A stretch of DNA of 64,000 bases from Mytilus trossulus (Eukaryota; Mollusca; Bivalvia; Mytilida; Mytilidae), in contig NC_086386.1 in NCBI RefSeq assembly GCF_036588685.1, positions 5,488,117-5,552,116 on the forward strand, written 5' to 3'. How positions within the stretch are numbered: the first letter of the stretch is position 1; each line of letters begins with the position of its first letter. The translations under genes were made by a program, and so were the position numbers. The notes beneath the pieces were generated by a model, which saw only the letters and a program-made list of their open reading frames with translations, was not told the origin of the DNA and did not search any database. Shown here piece after piece: positions 36,278-49,600 of the stretch.

Positions 36278-36990
36278 AGCACTTTGCAGTCCTTCGTCTA
36301 CTTTTTTAAGTTTTAATTAATGTAAATGTTGCACGCTTATGAGTTCTGATATGTAGGTAGCTAATGATTATCATTGCATTGGATCTCTTTCAATACAACG
36401 ACAATAAATCGATACCATTATTAACATATGTCTTTCTTCATAAAATGATCATCAATAGAGCTATGATACGAATACAACCAATAAGTCATAAGTGTATATC
36501 ATTTATAGTTAACAGAGTAAGTAAAGGTAGGAAAAATTATTTCGAATAAAAATTAAGTCATAAAAACTTTGAATATTTTAGTTTCTTCTTTACATGCAGG
36601 ACTGCTGTTCAGAGGCACATTGTAAATAAAAACCTTTTTTTTTTAAATACTGCAAGTTTAATTTTCCCAATCTTTGCATTGCATGACAAACATAACTGAT
36701 GTATAACGAAAGAAATACACATATACTATATAAAGAATTAACTTTTTATCATGAATGTTCATCTTCTTTGATAATGCGTATTATCTAACTTCTAATCTAA
36801 AGATCTAAAATAAGAAAGAGTTTTCACTATTTTTATGCACGTTCGTTGTAGGTATTTGTAATTAAGTTTAGTGGTCAGATAAACACGGTGACGTGGTTTA
36901 AATCAAAACAAAATACAGATGCAATGCTATAGGTTGAAGTCTGATAAAGGCTGACATTTTTTACATCCCCTTTACTTAAAATAATTAAGG
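36278..36990 (-). promoter_or_regulatory. F1 upstream region
   Basis: No confident TATA box or initiator could be set. The sequence immediately upstream of the start is alignable with F2 (for example AGTCATAA and GTATATCATTTATAG near 36486 with AAGAAGTCATCATAA near 55500), which supports conserved flanks. The promoter is presumed to lie here. Confidence 0.3.
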
Positions 36991-36994
36991 AAAT

Positions 36995-37680
36995 TTTGCT
37001 TGACCTCATGAGCAATAGCAAGTAGATAATAGTTTGTGAAAGAGGGACGAAAGTAACCAGAGGGACAGTCAAACTCATTAATCAGAAATAAACTGACAAC
37101 GCCATGGCTAAAAATGAAAAAGACAAACAGAAAAACAATATAAGACATAACAAAACATATAAAACTAATGAATAAGCAACACGAACAACACACAAAACTG
37201 GGTGGATCTCAGGAGTTCTGGAAGGGTAAGCAGATCCTGCGCTACGTGGGACACTCGTCGTGTTGCTAATGTTATAACAAATCCGGTAAATTGTCTTATT
37301 TGGGGAGGGTGTCACATTCATGAAAGAGAAAGGGTTTGTTGTTACGACGTAAGAAAAATATTCCGATATTATCTGTGAAACGAGTAATCTATTACGGTCA
37401 ACCAACTCGTTATGGACAACTTACGAAGGGATTATTTCAACTTCACCATTTGGAACTCTTGTTTAAAAGCTTCCTTATGAGCAGCAATCATCAATTAGGG
37501 TAATCATGATATTAGATACGAGCACGGGGATATCGTTGCATTTGGGAGATATATACCCCGTAGACAGGTGCTGCTGGAATGTTGCTATTTAAAAATAAAT
37601 AAAAATACAATTAGAAAGCTGAAATCATCTCTTTTGTCGTAAAGGTTTGTTTTCAACAGACCCCCATTATCAATTTCTAG
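36995..37680 (-). pseudogene. Retroelement C-terminus and tail upstream of F1
   Basis: On the - strand, NIPAAPVYGVYISQ-like sequence near 37580-37540 is followed by broken frames, GRYHELVDRNRLLVSQIISE near 37410-37350 and the tail with GATCCACCCAGTTTTGTGTG and AACGCCATGGC on the + strand. It is truncated and frameshifted. A closely related copy sits upstream of F2 (57003-57690). Confidence 0.65.
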
Positions 37681-39070
37681 ATGAAAGCCAATATATGTGG
37701 CCGACTTAAATGAAACTCTTGTATTCTTTATTTCCAGTTCGATTAGATAGATACTTTCAACATGATCACCAAATTATGAATAATGGAGTGAGAGAACATC
37801 ATCTATATAGCGGAAAGTTAAAGTATATTGTTAATTTAAGAAGTTCCTGCATGACATCAGCCTAACAATAATAAAGAAACAATTCGGCAAGAAGAGGGCA
37901 CAATTGGTTTACATTGGAATGCCAACAATCTGTTAACAAATACGTCCTCTGAACGTAACAAATAGGTTGTCAATCAAGAATTGATAATGTCAGATACCGA
38001 TTTTGTTTGTTTGAATCAGAGGGATCCTTTACAAAGTAGAAATTATCCCTCCCTAAGACAAGATACTTTTATCTACGTTGGCCATTCTTTTTTATGAAAC
38101 AAAGCAATACCAGCTCTATCAGTGTGTCTTTTAGTTTGGAATTGGGAATACTTCTGTAAATTGCATGCAAACCGAGCGAAGAAGGCTATCTTCCTTGTCC
38201 AAATACATGTTCCTGTTTTACTGATAAAAACTTTCAAGAGAAATATTATTTCGTTACTTGTAAGATTTTAATTAGGGTGATATCTTATTAAAATGATGTT
38301 ATGGAAATATGTGCAATTTCATTTTAGATTCTGTTTCACTTTTCGAACATTTATAGATATTAGAAAGTCAATATTGTGGCAACTCCCTAGTAACGACCTG
38401 TCAATTGTGCATCGATGGTAATTATAGAAGCCTTTAAGGGAAATATTTTGAATATATGGCTTACAAATTTTAAGGATAATCTCTAGAAAAAATGTGTTTT
38501 ATCCAATGATTAAAAGTGATTTTTCTAGCAATACATAGTGATTAGTAGTACTATACTTATGAGTTAATGTTAAAACTTTGATACGCTCGATCAAATTGAA
38601 GTTATACCTAATCCTACAGCAATGGTATTTGCCTTGATGTATACTATTTGATAACAAATATTCATTTCCATCTTTTACTTACTTAGATGTCTCCAGTAAA
38701 ATCTTACATTTAAAAGAATCAAAGAAATTAATACTTGTACCTGATAATTGAAAGGAATATTATTTTAAAGAACATTCAGAAGATGCGATCTTCAAGTGTT
38801 TGTTATTCTCATTTGAATTGATTTGCAATGACAACGTGCTATGATGTTTGGAATGCGCTTAGTATTGTAGTTCGTACGACGACTTTTAATTACTAAAATC
38901 TACATAATTTTGTCTTTGTGTAAACTTGTTATTCATACAACAACTCCGTATATTATATTGTGTCATTCAACTTTCAGAGGTTAAACCAATGCCGTCACTT
39001 TATAGACAAATAGACTGCTTCGATTGCAAATTAATTGACCTATATAGGATGTACCACTCGATCTCACGAT
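37681..39070. repeat. Segmental duplication arm B: start of the F2-side unit
   Basis: From about 38490 (TTTTTCTAGCAATACATAGT) to 39060 it aligns in order with 25220-25800, including GCAATGGTATTTGCCTTGAT, ACTTAGATGTCTCCAG and GTTCGTACGACGACTTTTAA. It marks the left end of the F2 duplication unit. No gene is seen. Confidence 0.65.
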
Positions 39071-40414
39071 GATATAGTTCGAGAACGAATTCATCCCAAT
39101 TCTCGAATTTGAACAAATATAAATTCATCATTTACACTAATACATTTGAAAATTTTGTAATGCCATCAATCAGGCACAAAATATAATATGATCAATCCTG
39201 AACTGGTGGAGAAGATATTGCATAAATGTTTTGCAGGTTAAGCACTCAATTGACTCTTCAAGGATTAAGGTTTAAGGATTTATTTTTAACACGAAAAACT
39301 GCTATCGATGAATCCTTTGACGAAATTTCCAGCATAAGTACATTAATTGTTATAAAAACATAGGAGTTGCATTAGTGTTGTTAATGAAAAATGTTTTTTA
39401 AACTATAGTCCAATCCCAACATATGTTCTTAAATGAATCGTTCAAAGGATTAATTGAGAATGGAAAACTTAAACATATTTTAAAATTATACTGATTTGTA
39501 AGCTGGGTAACGGTTAATGTTGTAGCTAATTCGATAAGTTTCTTTCTATATTACACATAACTGTGGCCAAGTTTAGCAAAAGGTCGTGCGACATAATCAG
39601 TCAAACAAACATTATTAGCTTAACTCTTTAAGGAACGATCGTTTTCATTGGTCAATTAAAACCTTCGACCTCACACCTGCGAAAAAAGAACACACGTACT
39701 AGTACGTTGTATTGACTGATCAATATTCACGTAGTTGGTAAAGGTCCTTTAAACCTTCCATTCTCGTATTCGCGTACATGATTGTGGTTTTGATTATCCA
39801 ATCACAGTTCTAGCTTTTATAAATGTGCATGTGAAATTCATTGGTTTTATAATTTTCTGCAATTGATAGTAAAATATTTAATTTTATAATCTTAACAGTT
39901 TTTACATCGAAAAATGTAATTCCTCTGGATCAAGTGACGACTTCAAAAGTTCAATTTAGCATAAAAAAAAATCAATTCACATATTTTGTTCATTGACTCC
40001 ACCCTTCGCCCCCACCCCCACCTCCAAGTTGTTCATCCTGCCTTTTCTTTTACTCAATTGACTCGATGATTTAATGTTGTACTTGAAACATGGAACCGTA
40101 CTTTACTACAAAATCTTTTCATAGCTTTAGGTATTCAACATATATGAAAGTGATTTTTTTTCTGATTCCGTTTACTGGAAAAAAATCCCGAAATTGCAAG
40201 TAAATTCATAACCTGGGACCAACCATGCTTTGTTAAGATAAACGGAGATGGCAAACCATGGCACAGGGAAATTGAATGTAGTTTATAAACTCCAACTATA
40301 TACTTCATGAGGTTTGCTATTCTCTTTTGAAAAACGAACGTAAATTGTATATTGTAAATGTGTACATGTAAAAAGAAACAATCAGTTTTTACAAAAAGTG
40401 TTTATTCATTAAAT

Positions 40415-40545
40415 AAAATTGAGAATGGAAATGGGGAATGTGTCAAAGAGACAACAACCCGACCAAATAAAAAAACAACAGCAGAAGGTCACCAACAGGT
40501 CTTCAATGTAGCGAGAAATTCCCGCACACGGAGGGTGATGTATTA
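40415..40545 (+). repeat. Dispersed repeat, AATTGAGAATGGAAATGGG family, copy
   Basis: AAATTGAGAATGGAAATGGG, GTCAAAGAGACAACAACCC and CTTCAATGTAGCGAGAAATT occur in order, as at 53305-53415. Confidence 0.75.
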
Positions 40546-40639
40546 ATAAAAATTTGAGTTTCATCTTGTACATGCATGTAGTAATCCTTAATTTCTTGAT
40601 ATTTTTTATCAGATTACCACACACGTTTCGTTTTGTATT

Positions 40640-40830
40640 TCATTTTAAATACAATTACATATGTCAATGAGACAACACTCCATATAATAAGAAAACAGAA
40701 TGAGACAGAAATTAACAACTATAGGTCACCGTACGGCTTTTAATAATGAGCAAAGCCCATACCGCAGGGTCAGCTATAAAAGGCCCCGAAATGACAATGT
40801 AAAACAATTCAAACGAGAATTGTTCCTCAT
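40640..40830 (-). repeat. Dispersed repeat, GTGACCTATAG family, reverse copy
   Basis: On the + strand it reads ACTATAGGTCACCGTACGGC, then AATGAGCAAAGCCCATACCG and GGCCCCGAAATGACAATGTA; this is the reverse complement of the copies at 9870 and 51540. Confidence 0.75.
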
Positions 40831-41629
40831 AAACTACCACATTTCTCCCAAGTTTTGATTTATTATTTAAATCCATACATGCAAAACAAAAAATCTTTAC
40901 CGATGTAGCATTTCATTGCATTACAACAACATGCACAAATGATACGATTAAAGTTATTGTGTTTCTATCTCTGGGGGACAATATCCTACGTTTATGGTAC
41001 GCTTAGCTACTGGCTACCATGTGTATGTTTTATAGCTTGAAAATTATGAAAGAGGAATGTCAGTGCAACCCATCATTAATTATTTTAATAGATCAGTTTT
41101 ATGAGATACTTATTATAAGACTACGACATTGTTAGGATTATAATCTTTCGTCTGTATGAAAGACATTAAAAGTGGTTCATATATTCATCCGTATACAAGC
41201 GGCACATGTATTTTTTTTATCCTTATATTTTTCATTACATCTTTTATGCGGTACAAGATAACTGAGTTGCTGCATTCATAAAGAACTTAGAATATTACTT
41301 AATACAAAATATCAGTTTAATATTTCAACCCCACTATATGAAGTAAACAAAACATTTATTTAATTCTTTAGACCAAAGGTTTGTAAACTATATTAATCCT
41401 TGTTTTAACGTTCGTAGTAACATAGTATATTCCATTGTCGGTCACATGTTTCAATTCACGTGCACGCTGACTACATCACTGATGTTATATTTGAATTTTT
41501 CGGCCAATGAAATGAGACGTTACAAGTTGTTTGTTTATGATACGCAGGAATGTTGTCAAAGAACTATCAAATGCTACACTTCACTGCATTTCACTGTTAT
41601 TACCGATTACTTTAAAGCATAGTCTCTTA

Positions 41630-41880
41630 TCATTGTTCTTTCTTTAAAAAGAAGGGCAAAAGATACCAGTGGGACATTTAAACTATACTAAGAAATCGAA
41701 AATATACTGACAACGCCATTGCTAAAAAAGAGAAGCAGACCAACAAAAGTACACAAACCGGAACACATGAATATGAAAACCAAACAACCCGACCCACGCC
41801 AACAATCGAGGTTAATCTCAGGTGCTCTGGGAGGATAGGCAGATCCTTATGCCCATGTGATAATGTCGTAAATGCAATAG
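41630..41880 (-). repeat. Retroelement 3' tail fragment
   Basis: AAAGATACCAGTGGGACA, TGACAACGCCATTGCTAAAA and GATAGGCAGATCCTTA match the tails at 37020-37240 and 57030-57250. The protein end is not present. Confidence 0.6.
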
Positions 41881-43390
41881 ATAACTCCTTTTAGTTCAAT
41901 AATACAGCATTGTCTGGCACGGTATGTCTATTGTTATAATAGTAGATTTCTTAATTGCACTTCTCTTCTCTATGGAAATTTTCGCCTGCATGTCTAAAAA
42001 AATAAAAGAGGAATATCAATCCTGTTCGGTCTATTTATAGACATTTAGAAATACCATATACATTTATCGGCCACGACATAAACCTTTAAACTTTCTCATT
42101 CGGCAAATCTAAATTTGATGACAACGAAAACTTTAACTCCTTTTCCATATACGTTAAATTCGGAATATGATTGATTGATTGATGGTTGATTGACACTCAG
42201 TGGAATCTATTTCATTAATGTTTGTTTATAAGGACGACCGGAATATTAAAGATTTAAATAAATGTATTGAGATCACTATTAACGCCATATAGAACATATG
42301 ATTATAAGCTGCTCTTCCGAATTTTGTAATTTTAGGCCCGACACTGTCATCGCGTGATTTCGCGCGCCAGATTAAGAGCGCAAAAAACCTTTTCCTAAAT
42401 GTGGAGCACAAATCCACAAGTAACATATTTTCCCGGATTTTTTGTCGGTTTCGTTGTATATCCCGATTATTACTTGTGGTAGTATCCCTTATTCGTGAAC
42501 ATATTCAAGTGGCAACTTTTATTGTTATTCTTTAACAAAATCTTTACAACAATTTAGTGTGAAAAGCTGAAGGGAGAAATGCCGGTGTGAAAGATTTGGT
42601 GTTTATACACATGTTTGCTTTCTTAAAACTGACAATCTTCGTTGCATCAATCTAGATCTTGTAAATTGTAAATGTTTCCTCTTGCAATTTATAGTCCCCC
42701 TATATAAATATTATCAATCTTTAGCATTAGAATTTGTTCTACTGTGGTGCAATTCTTTAGATTCATTATTCGTATGACACTCATCAATGGCCAGTCCGAG
42801 AGGAGTAAGCGATCTAGTTATGCGTGTATCATGTGTCATGTGAATCGCCAATGAGTCACGGTATCACAATCGAGAAAAGAACAAAATCGAGACTGGATGA
42901 CTATTCTGATATCTTAAGATCTACGACATTCAATAAGTAAATTTATACTTAAACAAATAGTAACTCGGTTTTGTCCATCAAACGTTATATTTTCAGTTCA
43001 AATATCCTTGCCAACCTTTACTCTAGATATTGTTATATATTGACGTGTAATGTTGATAACAATAAGGTTATACATGAAAGTGCATCTGTTACCTTAAACT
43101 TTTCTATCCAGAAAATATATAACCTGAGCTGTATTTGCTCAGAACCTTTATGAGATTTATCAGTGCTCTGACACTCCGTTCTTCATTATGTCTCTTCACT
43201 TTTTGATTCGATTGTCACTGGTGATCTTGTTATATCACAGCTGACGTTTAGTTTTAATTCTAATATATTTGCTGAGTTTACCTTGTATGGAGGAGGATAT
43301 ATTATTTATGAACTCTATTTTAGTGCACATGTATACTGGATTGCATTTTTTTTTATTTATTTCAAATATGATTTTTTTTTAAATCATTTT

Positions 43391-46290
43391 TTAGTGGATT
43401 TGGACATTTTTGTAATTAATATGTAAAATCTAAGTAATCGTTGCTGTGTATTCAGTTATCGCACAAGCGAAAAGGACGCCCATGCGTTAGGAAAAATGTT
43501 TTGCCAAACGGGAGCCGATATACACTCAATGGATGCAATATATAGAGTCATAAGGAAATCATCAGATGCTAAGTTTCGCAATAGTATCGGAAATATCATG
43601 CATTTCTTATAAGCGATGGATAAAAGTTCAAATTGAGTTATCAAACTTTTACTAGACAAACATCAACTGAAAAATTCAATTACATGTACAATATATTATG
43701 ATGCCAAATACATTTGAACTGAACAAAAACATTGTCGTTTCTTTAATAATAGTTCTGCAGTTGTTTTCGTATCTATACAAACAAACGTGCAATAAATACT
43801 AAACGTATCGTTCTTCTCTTTTTTTTTAAATAGTTAGCCTACAAATAGAGAAAAATAAATGCAGTATTTTACTTCAAACAACATTAAACAATACAATATA
43901 TGATAATATTCTAGATACAAAAATGTGTTAGAGTACAAAATAATTCTTAAAATTATTTGTAAACATCCGCACACTGTAAACACGATCATTTTACTAAATA
44001 TAACGCGTTCTATATGTTCCATGTCATAAGCTACAATACCAAAGAGAGTTTTTTCATACAAGAATAATTAAAAAGTGCATATGGGGGCATTATAAAATTT
44101 TAAATAGAAAATCTGATGTATCACAGCCGCGTATTTGCACATACCACACAGCCCAGCCAATTGGACGCCGAACGTAAGAAAGGGTTTTCCTGCCAGACGG
44201 GATGAAAATGTTTGAATGTAATTGACTCTTCAAGTTCAATCTTGCACTTGAACCCAAGGAAATGTTGATTTACTTGAATATTTGTAATTTGTCGACATTT
44301 CCAGTACAAATAGATTATTAAACTTGTAACCCTCAATAGAAACATTTCATTAATTAATATTGTATCGAGTGATAAATCTTAATTAATAAAAGCTTGTTAT
44401 AAACGATCAAAATATTACGCATCGTCAAATCCTAATATGTGAACTTTGATGGATCCTTAATCGGATTCGTGTAAAATGTATACTGATTAACGTAAAAACT
44501 AATTAAAGAATTTATTTTTTTATGACACTATCATCAATGATTATTCACTCTCAATTGCCGCTGTGAAATATCTGAACATTCTATTCTGATATACGAGAAC
44601 ATGTTTTTCGTGAACTTTTGTTAACTACTTCCTTTATTTCTATGAACATTTAATGAAAAACTTATTTTTTTAAATATTAGCCATACTCGAAAACTAGCCA
44701 AATACATTGTACAGGCATATTCTAAAAGACGAAATTTGGTTTACAAATAGCTTAATATTTATATATTTTTATTTTAAAATAAATTAAAGGTTAACTTTCG
44801 TCAACAAAAAGATAATTTCATGAATAATTTGTTATTTTGAAGAACGTGATATATTGTTTTAAAATTACTTAATTTCATTTGAGGTGACTTTTGGGCCGGG
44901 TGTATTGATATTTATCATATATTGTATATTTATAATCTGTACATATTTACACATGTCACTATAATAAATAATTTACTTACTTACTTACTTACTTATATGT
45001 TTACAAATATTTTCCATCTTCAAACTTATATTCTTTTAAATATCAATCTCAATGTTACAGATTGTAATTATAAAATTGTCCCCTCTCAGATTGTTGTTGC
45101 TCCAGTAGATTATTATAAATGATCAAAATCAGAATTCTAGTACCTACAGATATTTTCGCAATTTCGCAAACATATGATGTAATTGTAATGAGCGACGGAT
45201 ACAAATGTTTAGATATAAGCTTAGAAATAGAGAAAGATAAGTTTAATACATTTTATTGAAGACAATATAAAACAATACAAAAATATACAAAAATATGATA
45301 GTTACAATAACGTGCAAGAGTAGTATACATTACGCATAATTTGTTACGCATAATTTGTTACGTCAAACTGTCAAAACAACTTTTATACATAAGTTAACGC
45401 GGTCTATATGTTCAATTTCTTAATACACAATACCAAAACGAAATAAATCCTGGGACTGTTATGTTAAGTCGTTAAATTTAAAAAATGAAAGCAAGGAAAA
45501 TGTTTTTTTTTTTTTATATATATAAGATTTGAAGAAGAAGAATTGCAATGAATGCGTGAAAGAAATGGTCGAATCAGATTAGCTCGAATGAATGGAATAG
45601 TCTAAGACCTTAATACCAAATTGGTAAAATGAAAAAGATAAATACGAAGAAAATGTTAATGAATATAGGATCCAATGAAGATAAATGTCAGCTTTACACC
45701 CGTGTAAGATCACCAAGAAATGAAAGCAATTAGGAATTTAAACGATTCTTTCAATTAGAACACATAATATGATAAAATAGATTACCTTAGCTTTTTTTTA
45801 AAAAACATTTAGGAATGATTGGTCCTCAATGCTCTTCAAATTTGTACTTTATTTGCCCTTGTTAATTTTTGTATACGAGCGTCAATGATGAGTATGGCGC
45901 ACATATCAAATTTCAATCCTTGTAACTATGATGAGTTTATTATAAACAGGTCTCATGAGATTAAATGTGATTTGAAAACCGGCACTTCGAGTATGACATT
46001 AAATTGCTATTATATTTTTGCAAATAGTTATGGCCAATTACTAACTGTTGCAGGTATTTTGATAACAATTGATTTGTATTTTTAATCTTTTCCTCAAAAT
46101 GATATTAATTGTTTTGAATTACTATGTACAAAAAATCAGCGTGACGCTTTCAGATCTGATTCAAATCTAACGAAGATTTCTAAAAATGAAATGTCCACGT
46201 ACTAGTCTTAATTTCGTTTGTTGTTTGTTACATTTTTTTACGTTCAATATTTTGTACATCCATTAAGCTGTTACATTTCTCGTATAAATT
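43391..46290. repeat. 3' flank of F2, homologous to the F1 3' flank, partly doubled
   Basis: The block 43540-44060 and the block 45190-45450 both resemble 26330-26850, with words such as AATAGAGAAAGATAAGTT, ACTTCAAACAACATTAAACA and AACGCGTTCTATATGTTC. So the F2 side has two versions of a segment that is single near F1. Sequence at 45930-46180 continues the match to 27330-27530. A SINE-like fragment lies at 45775-45920. No gene is seen. Confidence 0.65.
44973..44995. repeat. (TTAC)n microsatellite
   Basis: Five to six tandem TTAC units. Confidence 0.9.
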
Positions 46291-46299
46291 TGTCTATAC

Positions 46300-46470
46300 A
46301 TTGTCGTTTTTTTTTTTTTGCACTTCATTACTCTGTTACTTTACTGTTTTCCTCTTAAAAATGATGTGTTCCTTGGTTTTAATTTGTAACCCAGAGTTGT
46401 TTTCCCTCAATCAATTTATGACTTTGAAACAGTGGTACACTACAGTTGTCTTTATTTATATTTGTCATGT
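46300..46470 (+). repeat. Retroelement 3' tail fragment near F2
   Basis: GTTACTTTACTGTTTTCCTC, TAATTTGTAACCC and TTATGACTTTGAAACAGTGG match the tail at 18640-18780 with changes. It lies about 150 bp past the F2 stop in the gene's sense, beyond or overlapping the possible poly(A) site. Confidence 0.55.
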
Positions 46471-46617
46471 TGCTCATTGTCCGTCCGTACCATATCGTCT
46501 TTATTATATTCCCATTAGTATAAACATATATAGTATATTTTATTATATTTAGATTATATAATGTGGAAAAGTATATGCAAAGTTCATTGCTAGTTTTTTT
46601 GGTTTTACAATTTCGTT

Positions 46618-49600
46618 TTAAAGCTTCCTCCGTTTGACCTTTATATTTTCAAGTTTTATAAGGTCGAGTAATATAATTAAGCACACTACAATAATCAAGA
46701 AAATGGCCGCCGTTATCCCGATACTTTTGGATGATGTTCTGTTATCTCCAGCGCTGTTTAACTTTCTCAGTGATGAGGTGAGATGTGACCTCTGCACTCT
46801 TAGTTCTCTTTTCAGAATTTCCAACTCTTCTGACATGATAATCTGTAACTCCTCTTTTGTATAATTAGAAGACCAGGCAAATTGCGAACTATCACAAGGA
46901 CACTGACAGATACCTTAACGAAACATAAAAGTTGTATTTGCATTTTTGTATAATAAGTTACAAAACAAAGCATACTTTATACAGTTATTTTAAATTGACT
47001 GTATCTGAAAAAAGACAAATTCAGGCTTTGTACGAGTTTTTGAAAGGAGTAGGGGCAATAAGGCCCTTATTGGCACAAAAATTACTGCAAATTTAAAAGT
47101 TATCATACATATTCTTCAATTACTGAAAACTTAACTGAGGTACAAGGTATTCAGAAACACAAAACAAATTTGACATGGAACAAGTTACCATGGCAACAAA
47201 ATAAGATTTAATTTGCATTTTCTGTAAAAAAAAAATCTTGTTTTTCATCATATTTTGAGTATTAGATTGAAAAAGTATATGCACACACAAGAAACAACTT
47301 TATATTTGGTGAAATTATGTCAATAGTTATAATAAAGCTTCAGCTAAATTATTTTGTTGTTTCTTGGCTGTGCGCGATGTTTCCGCGATGGAAATAAAGA
47401 TAGAAAACTGCATCAATTCTGTATTTTTCATCGTTTTTGTAAAAACAGAACATAATATGACGTAAGTGTGACGTCATCAGATAAAAATCTTTATATTTTT
47501 CTTTAATGTTTCTTGACCCTATGTATTTCTAAACATTATGTGCCAATTTGAAGTAGTTATCAAACATTTAATTTTCTGTGGCCAAAACCAGGCCTTAATA
47601 TTCCTTAGAATATCACAAGAAATACTTACCAATTAACCAGGTGGTATAAGGTGCGCGATAGGACGATATTGTTTTACGTGTTGATGCTATATATGAATTG
47701 CAGAAGATATGAAATATGAATCAATGAGGCGGCAGGTAAAGCGCATAGGTTACTAACGTTGCCTACATTATATACAACTCTTTCAAAATCCTTGATCAGT
47801 ATCTGGCAACGAAATCTTATAATATTATGTTGTTTAATGTTGATTTACTTCAAGGTCTGGGATATTAAAATAAATACCTTGAAATGTCCTTTGTACTTGG
47901 ACTTTGATAGCATTCCCGTTAAACAAATTATTACATAACAATCGCTAGTCGGCCGCAACGTAATTTTAAAAACAACATGTATAGGTAGTTTTTCATTTAA
48001 ATATTTTGAAATAAATGAAAAAAAAAAAACTTTTTTTAAATTAAGTGAAAGCGATAGTTCTATCTCACTTTTTAACTTCTATAAAGAGGCAAATTCTGCA
48101 AATATTTTGGTTTCGATCAAACAAAATATATATTATCCACGCAACACATATAATAAAAAGATAGATAAGCTATAAAATACAAAAAAGACTGGAATAAAGG
48201 TCTGATAGTTAAAATAGTAAAGAAGGGAGATCGAACATACTGCGATAACTACAGAGGCATAACACTACTTTCTGTGCCAAGCAAGGTATTCACAAAAATC
48301 ATTATCCAAAGAATACAAGAAGGAATAGATGAAGAACTGAGACAAGAACAAGCTGGCTTCAGAAGGATAAAAGCATTACAGAACAACTTTTCACTTTAAG
48401 AAACATCATAGAACAATGTTCAGAATGGAATGCTCCTTTAAACATCAACTTTGTAGACTTTGAAAAGGCGTTTGATTCCATCCACAGGGAAAGCTGATGG
48501 TCCATCTTAAAAGCTAACCACATCCCAGACAAACTCATCACAGTTATAAAAATCTTTTACGACTCACTTGAGTGTGCAGTCATAGATGGAGGAATACAAT
48601 TGGAATGGTTTAAAGTAAAAACTGGAGTAAAACAATGATGTGTGATGTCTAGTTTCTTATTTCTATTAGCCATGGATTATGTCATGAAACAAACGATTAA
48701 AGATCATGAAACAGGAATCAGATGGAAATTTACCACCAAACTAGAGGACCTTGATTTTGCTGACGACCTAGCACTACTTTCTTCCAAATTCCAACACATA
48801 CAACTGAAAACAGATACACCTCAGGAGAATGCCAGCAAAATAGGACTTAAGATTAACACATCTAAAACAAAAGTAATGCGGATGAACACCACAAATAACA
48901 ACCTAGTAAAGTTAAATGAGAAAGACCTAGAGGATGTCGATACCTTCACTTACCTAGGAGGAATAGTTACAACAAAAGGTGGCTGTGATAATGACATGGA
49001 CAACAGGTTGAAGAAAGCTAAAGGCCAATTTAGCAGGCTAAGAAAAATATGGAGATCGTCGGTACTGTCATTTAAAACGAAGGTCAGGTTGTTTAACAGC
49101 TTAGTCACATCCGTCCTACTATATGGATGCGAAACCTGGAAAACAACAGAACAAGACAAGAAAAAATTAAACACCTTCCAAAACAGATGTTTAAGACAGA
49201 TACTGAAAATAAGATGGCCTGATACAATAGCTGGAACCAAGAAGCTAAGTGATGATATCATAGAACGACGAGGGAGATGGATTGGCCATGTACTCAGGAT
49301 GGATACCAAGGGAAATTGCTCTGTTGCACTTACATGGAAACCTGAAGGAAAAAGGAAAGTTGGACGTTCAAAAACCATCTGGAGACGCACTGTAGAGACT
49401 GAAAGAACATCAATTGGATGGAACAGCTGGGCTACAGCAATAACAGCAGCTAAAGACTTGTAAAATTGAAAGAGTGTATCAGAGCTTTAAGTGCCGACCG
49501 GCATGAAGAGGTTAGGTGAGGTGAGATAAACTATAAAGACATACAGAAAGCAGTATCAAAAGGTGTTCAGCTGCACAGTATATTGAAAAACAATCATCAT

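Larger units (their letters stand above)
39071..43390. other. Intergenic region between F1 and F2
   Basis: No gene is supported. Within it are the AATTGAGAATGGAAATGGG repeat (40415-40545), a - strand GTGACCTATAG repeat (40640-40830) and a - strand retroelement tail (41630-41880). A TTGATTGA run is near 42170. The remainder looks single-copy and non-coding to me. Confidence 0.45.

Noticed and set aside
37082-37405. 107-codon - strand ORF as an independent gene
   Set aside because: It is a frame-shifted mix of the retroelement C-terminus and its 3' tail, matching the copy at 57003-57690.
48950-49390. 146-codon ORF on the - strand
   Set aside because: It is the antisense shadow of the LINE reverse-transcriptase frame.
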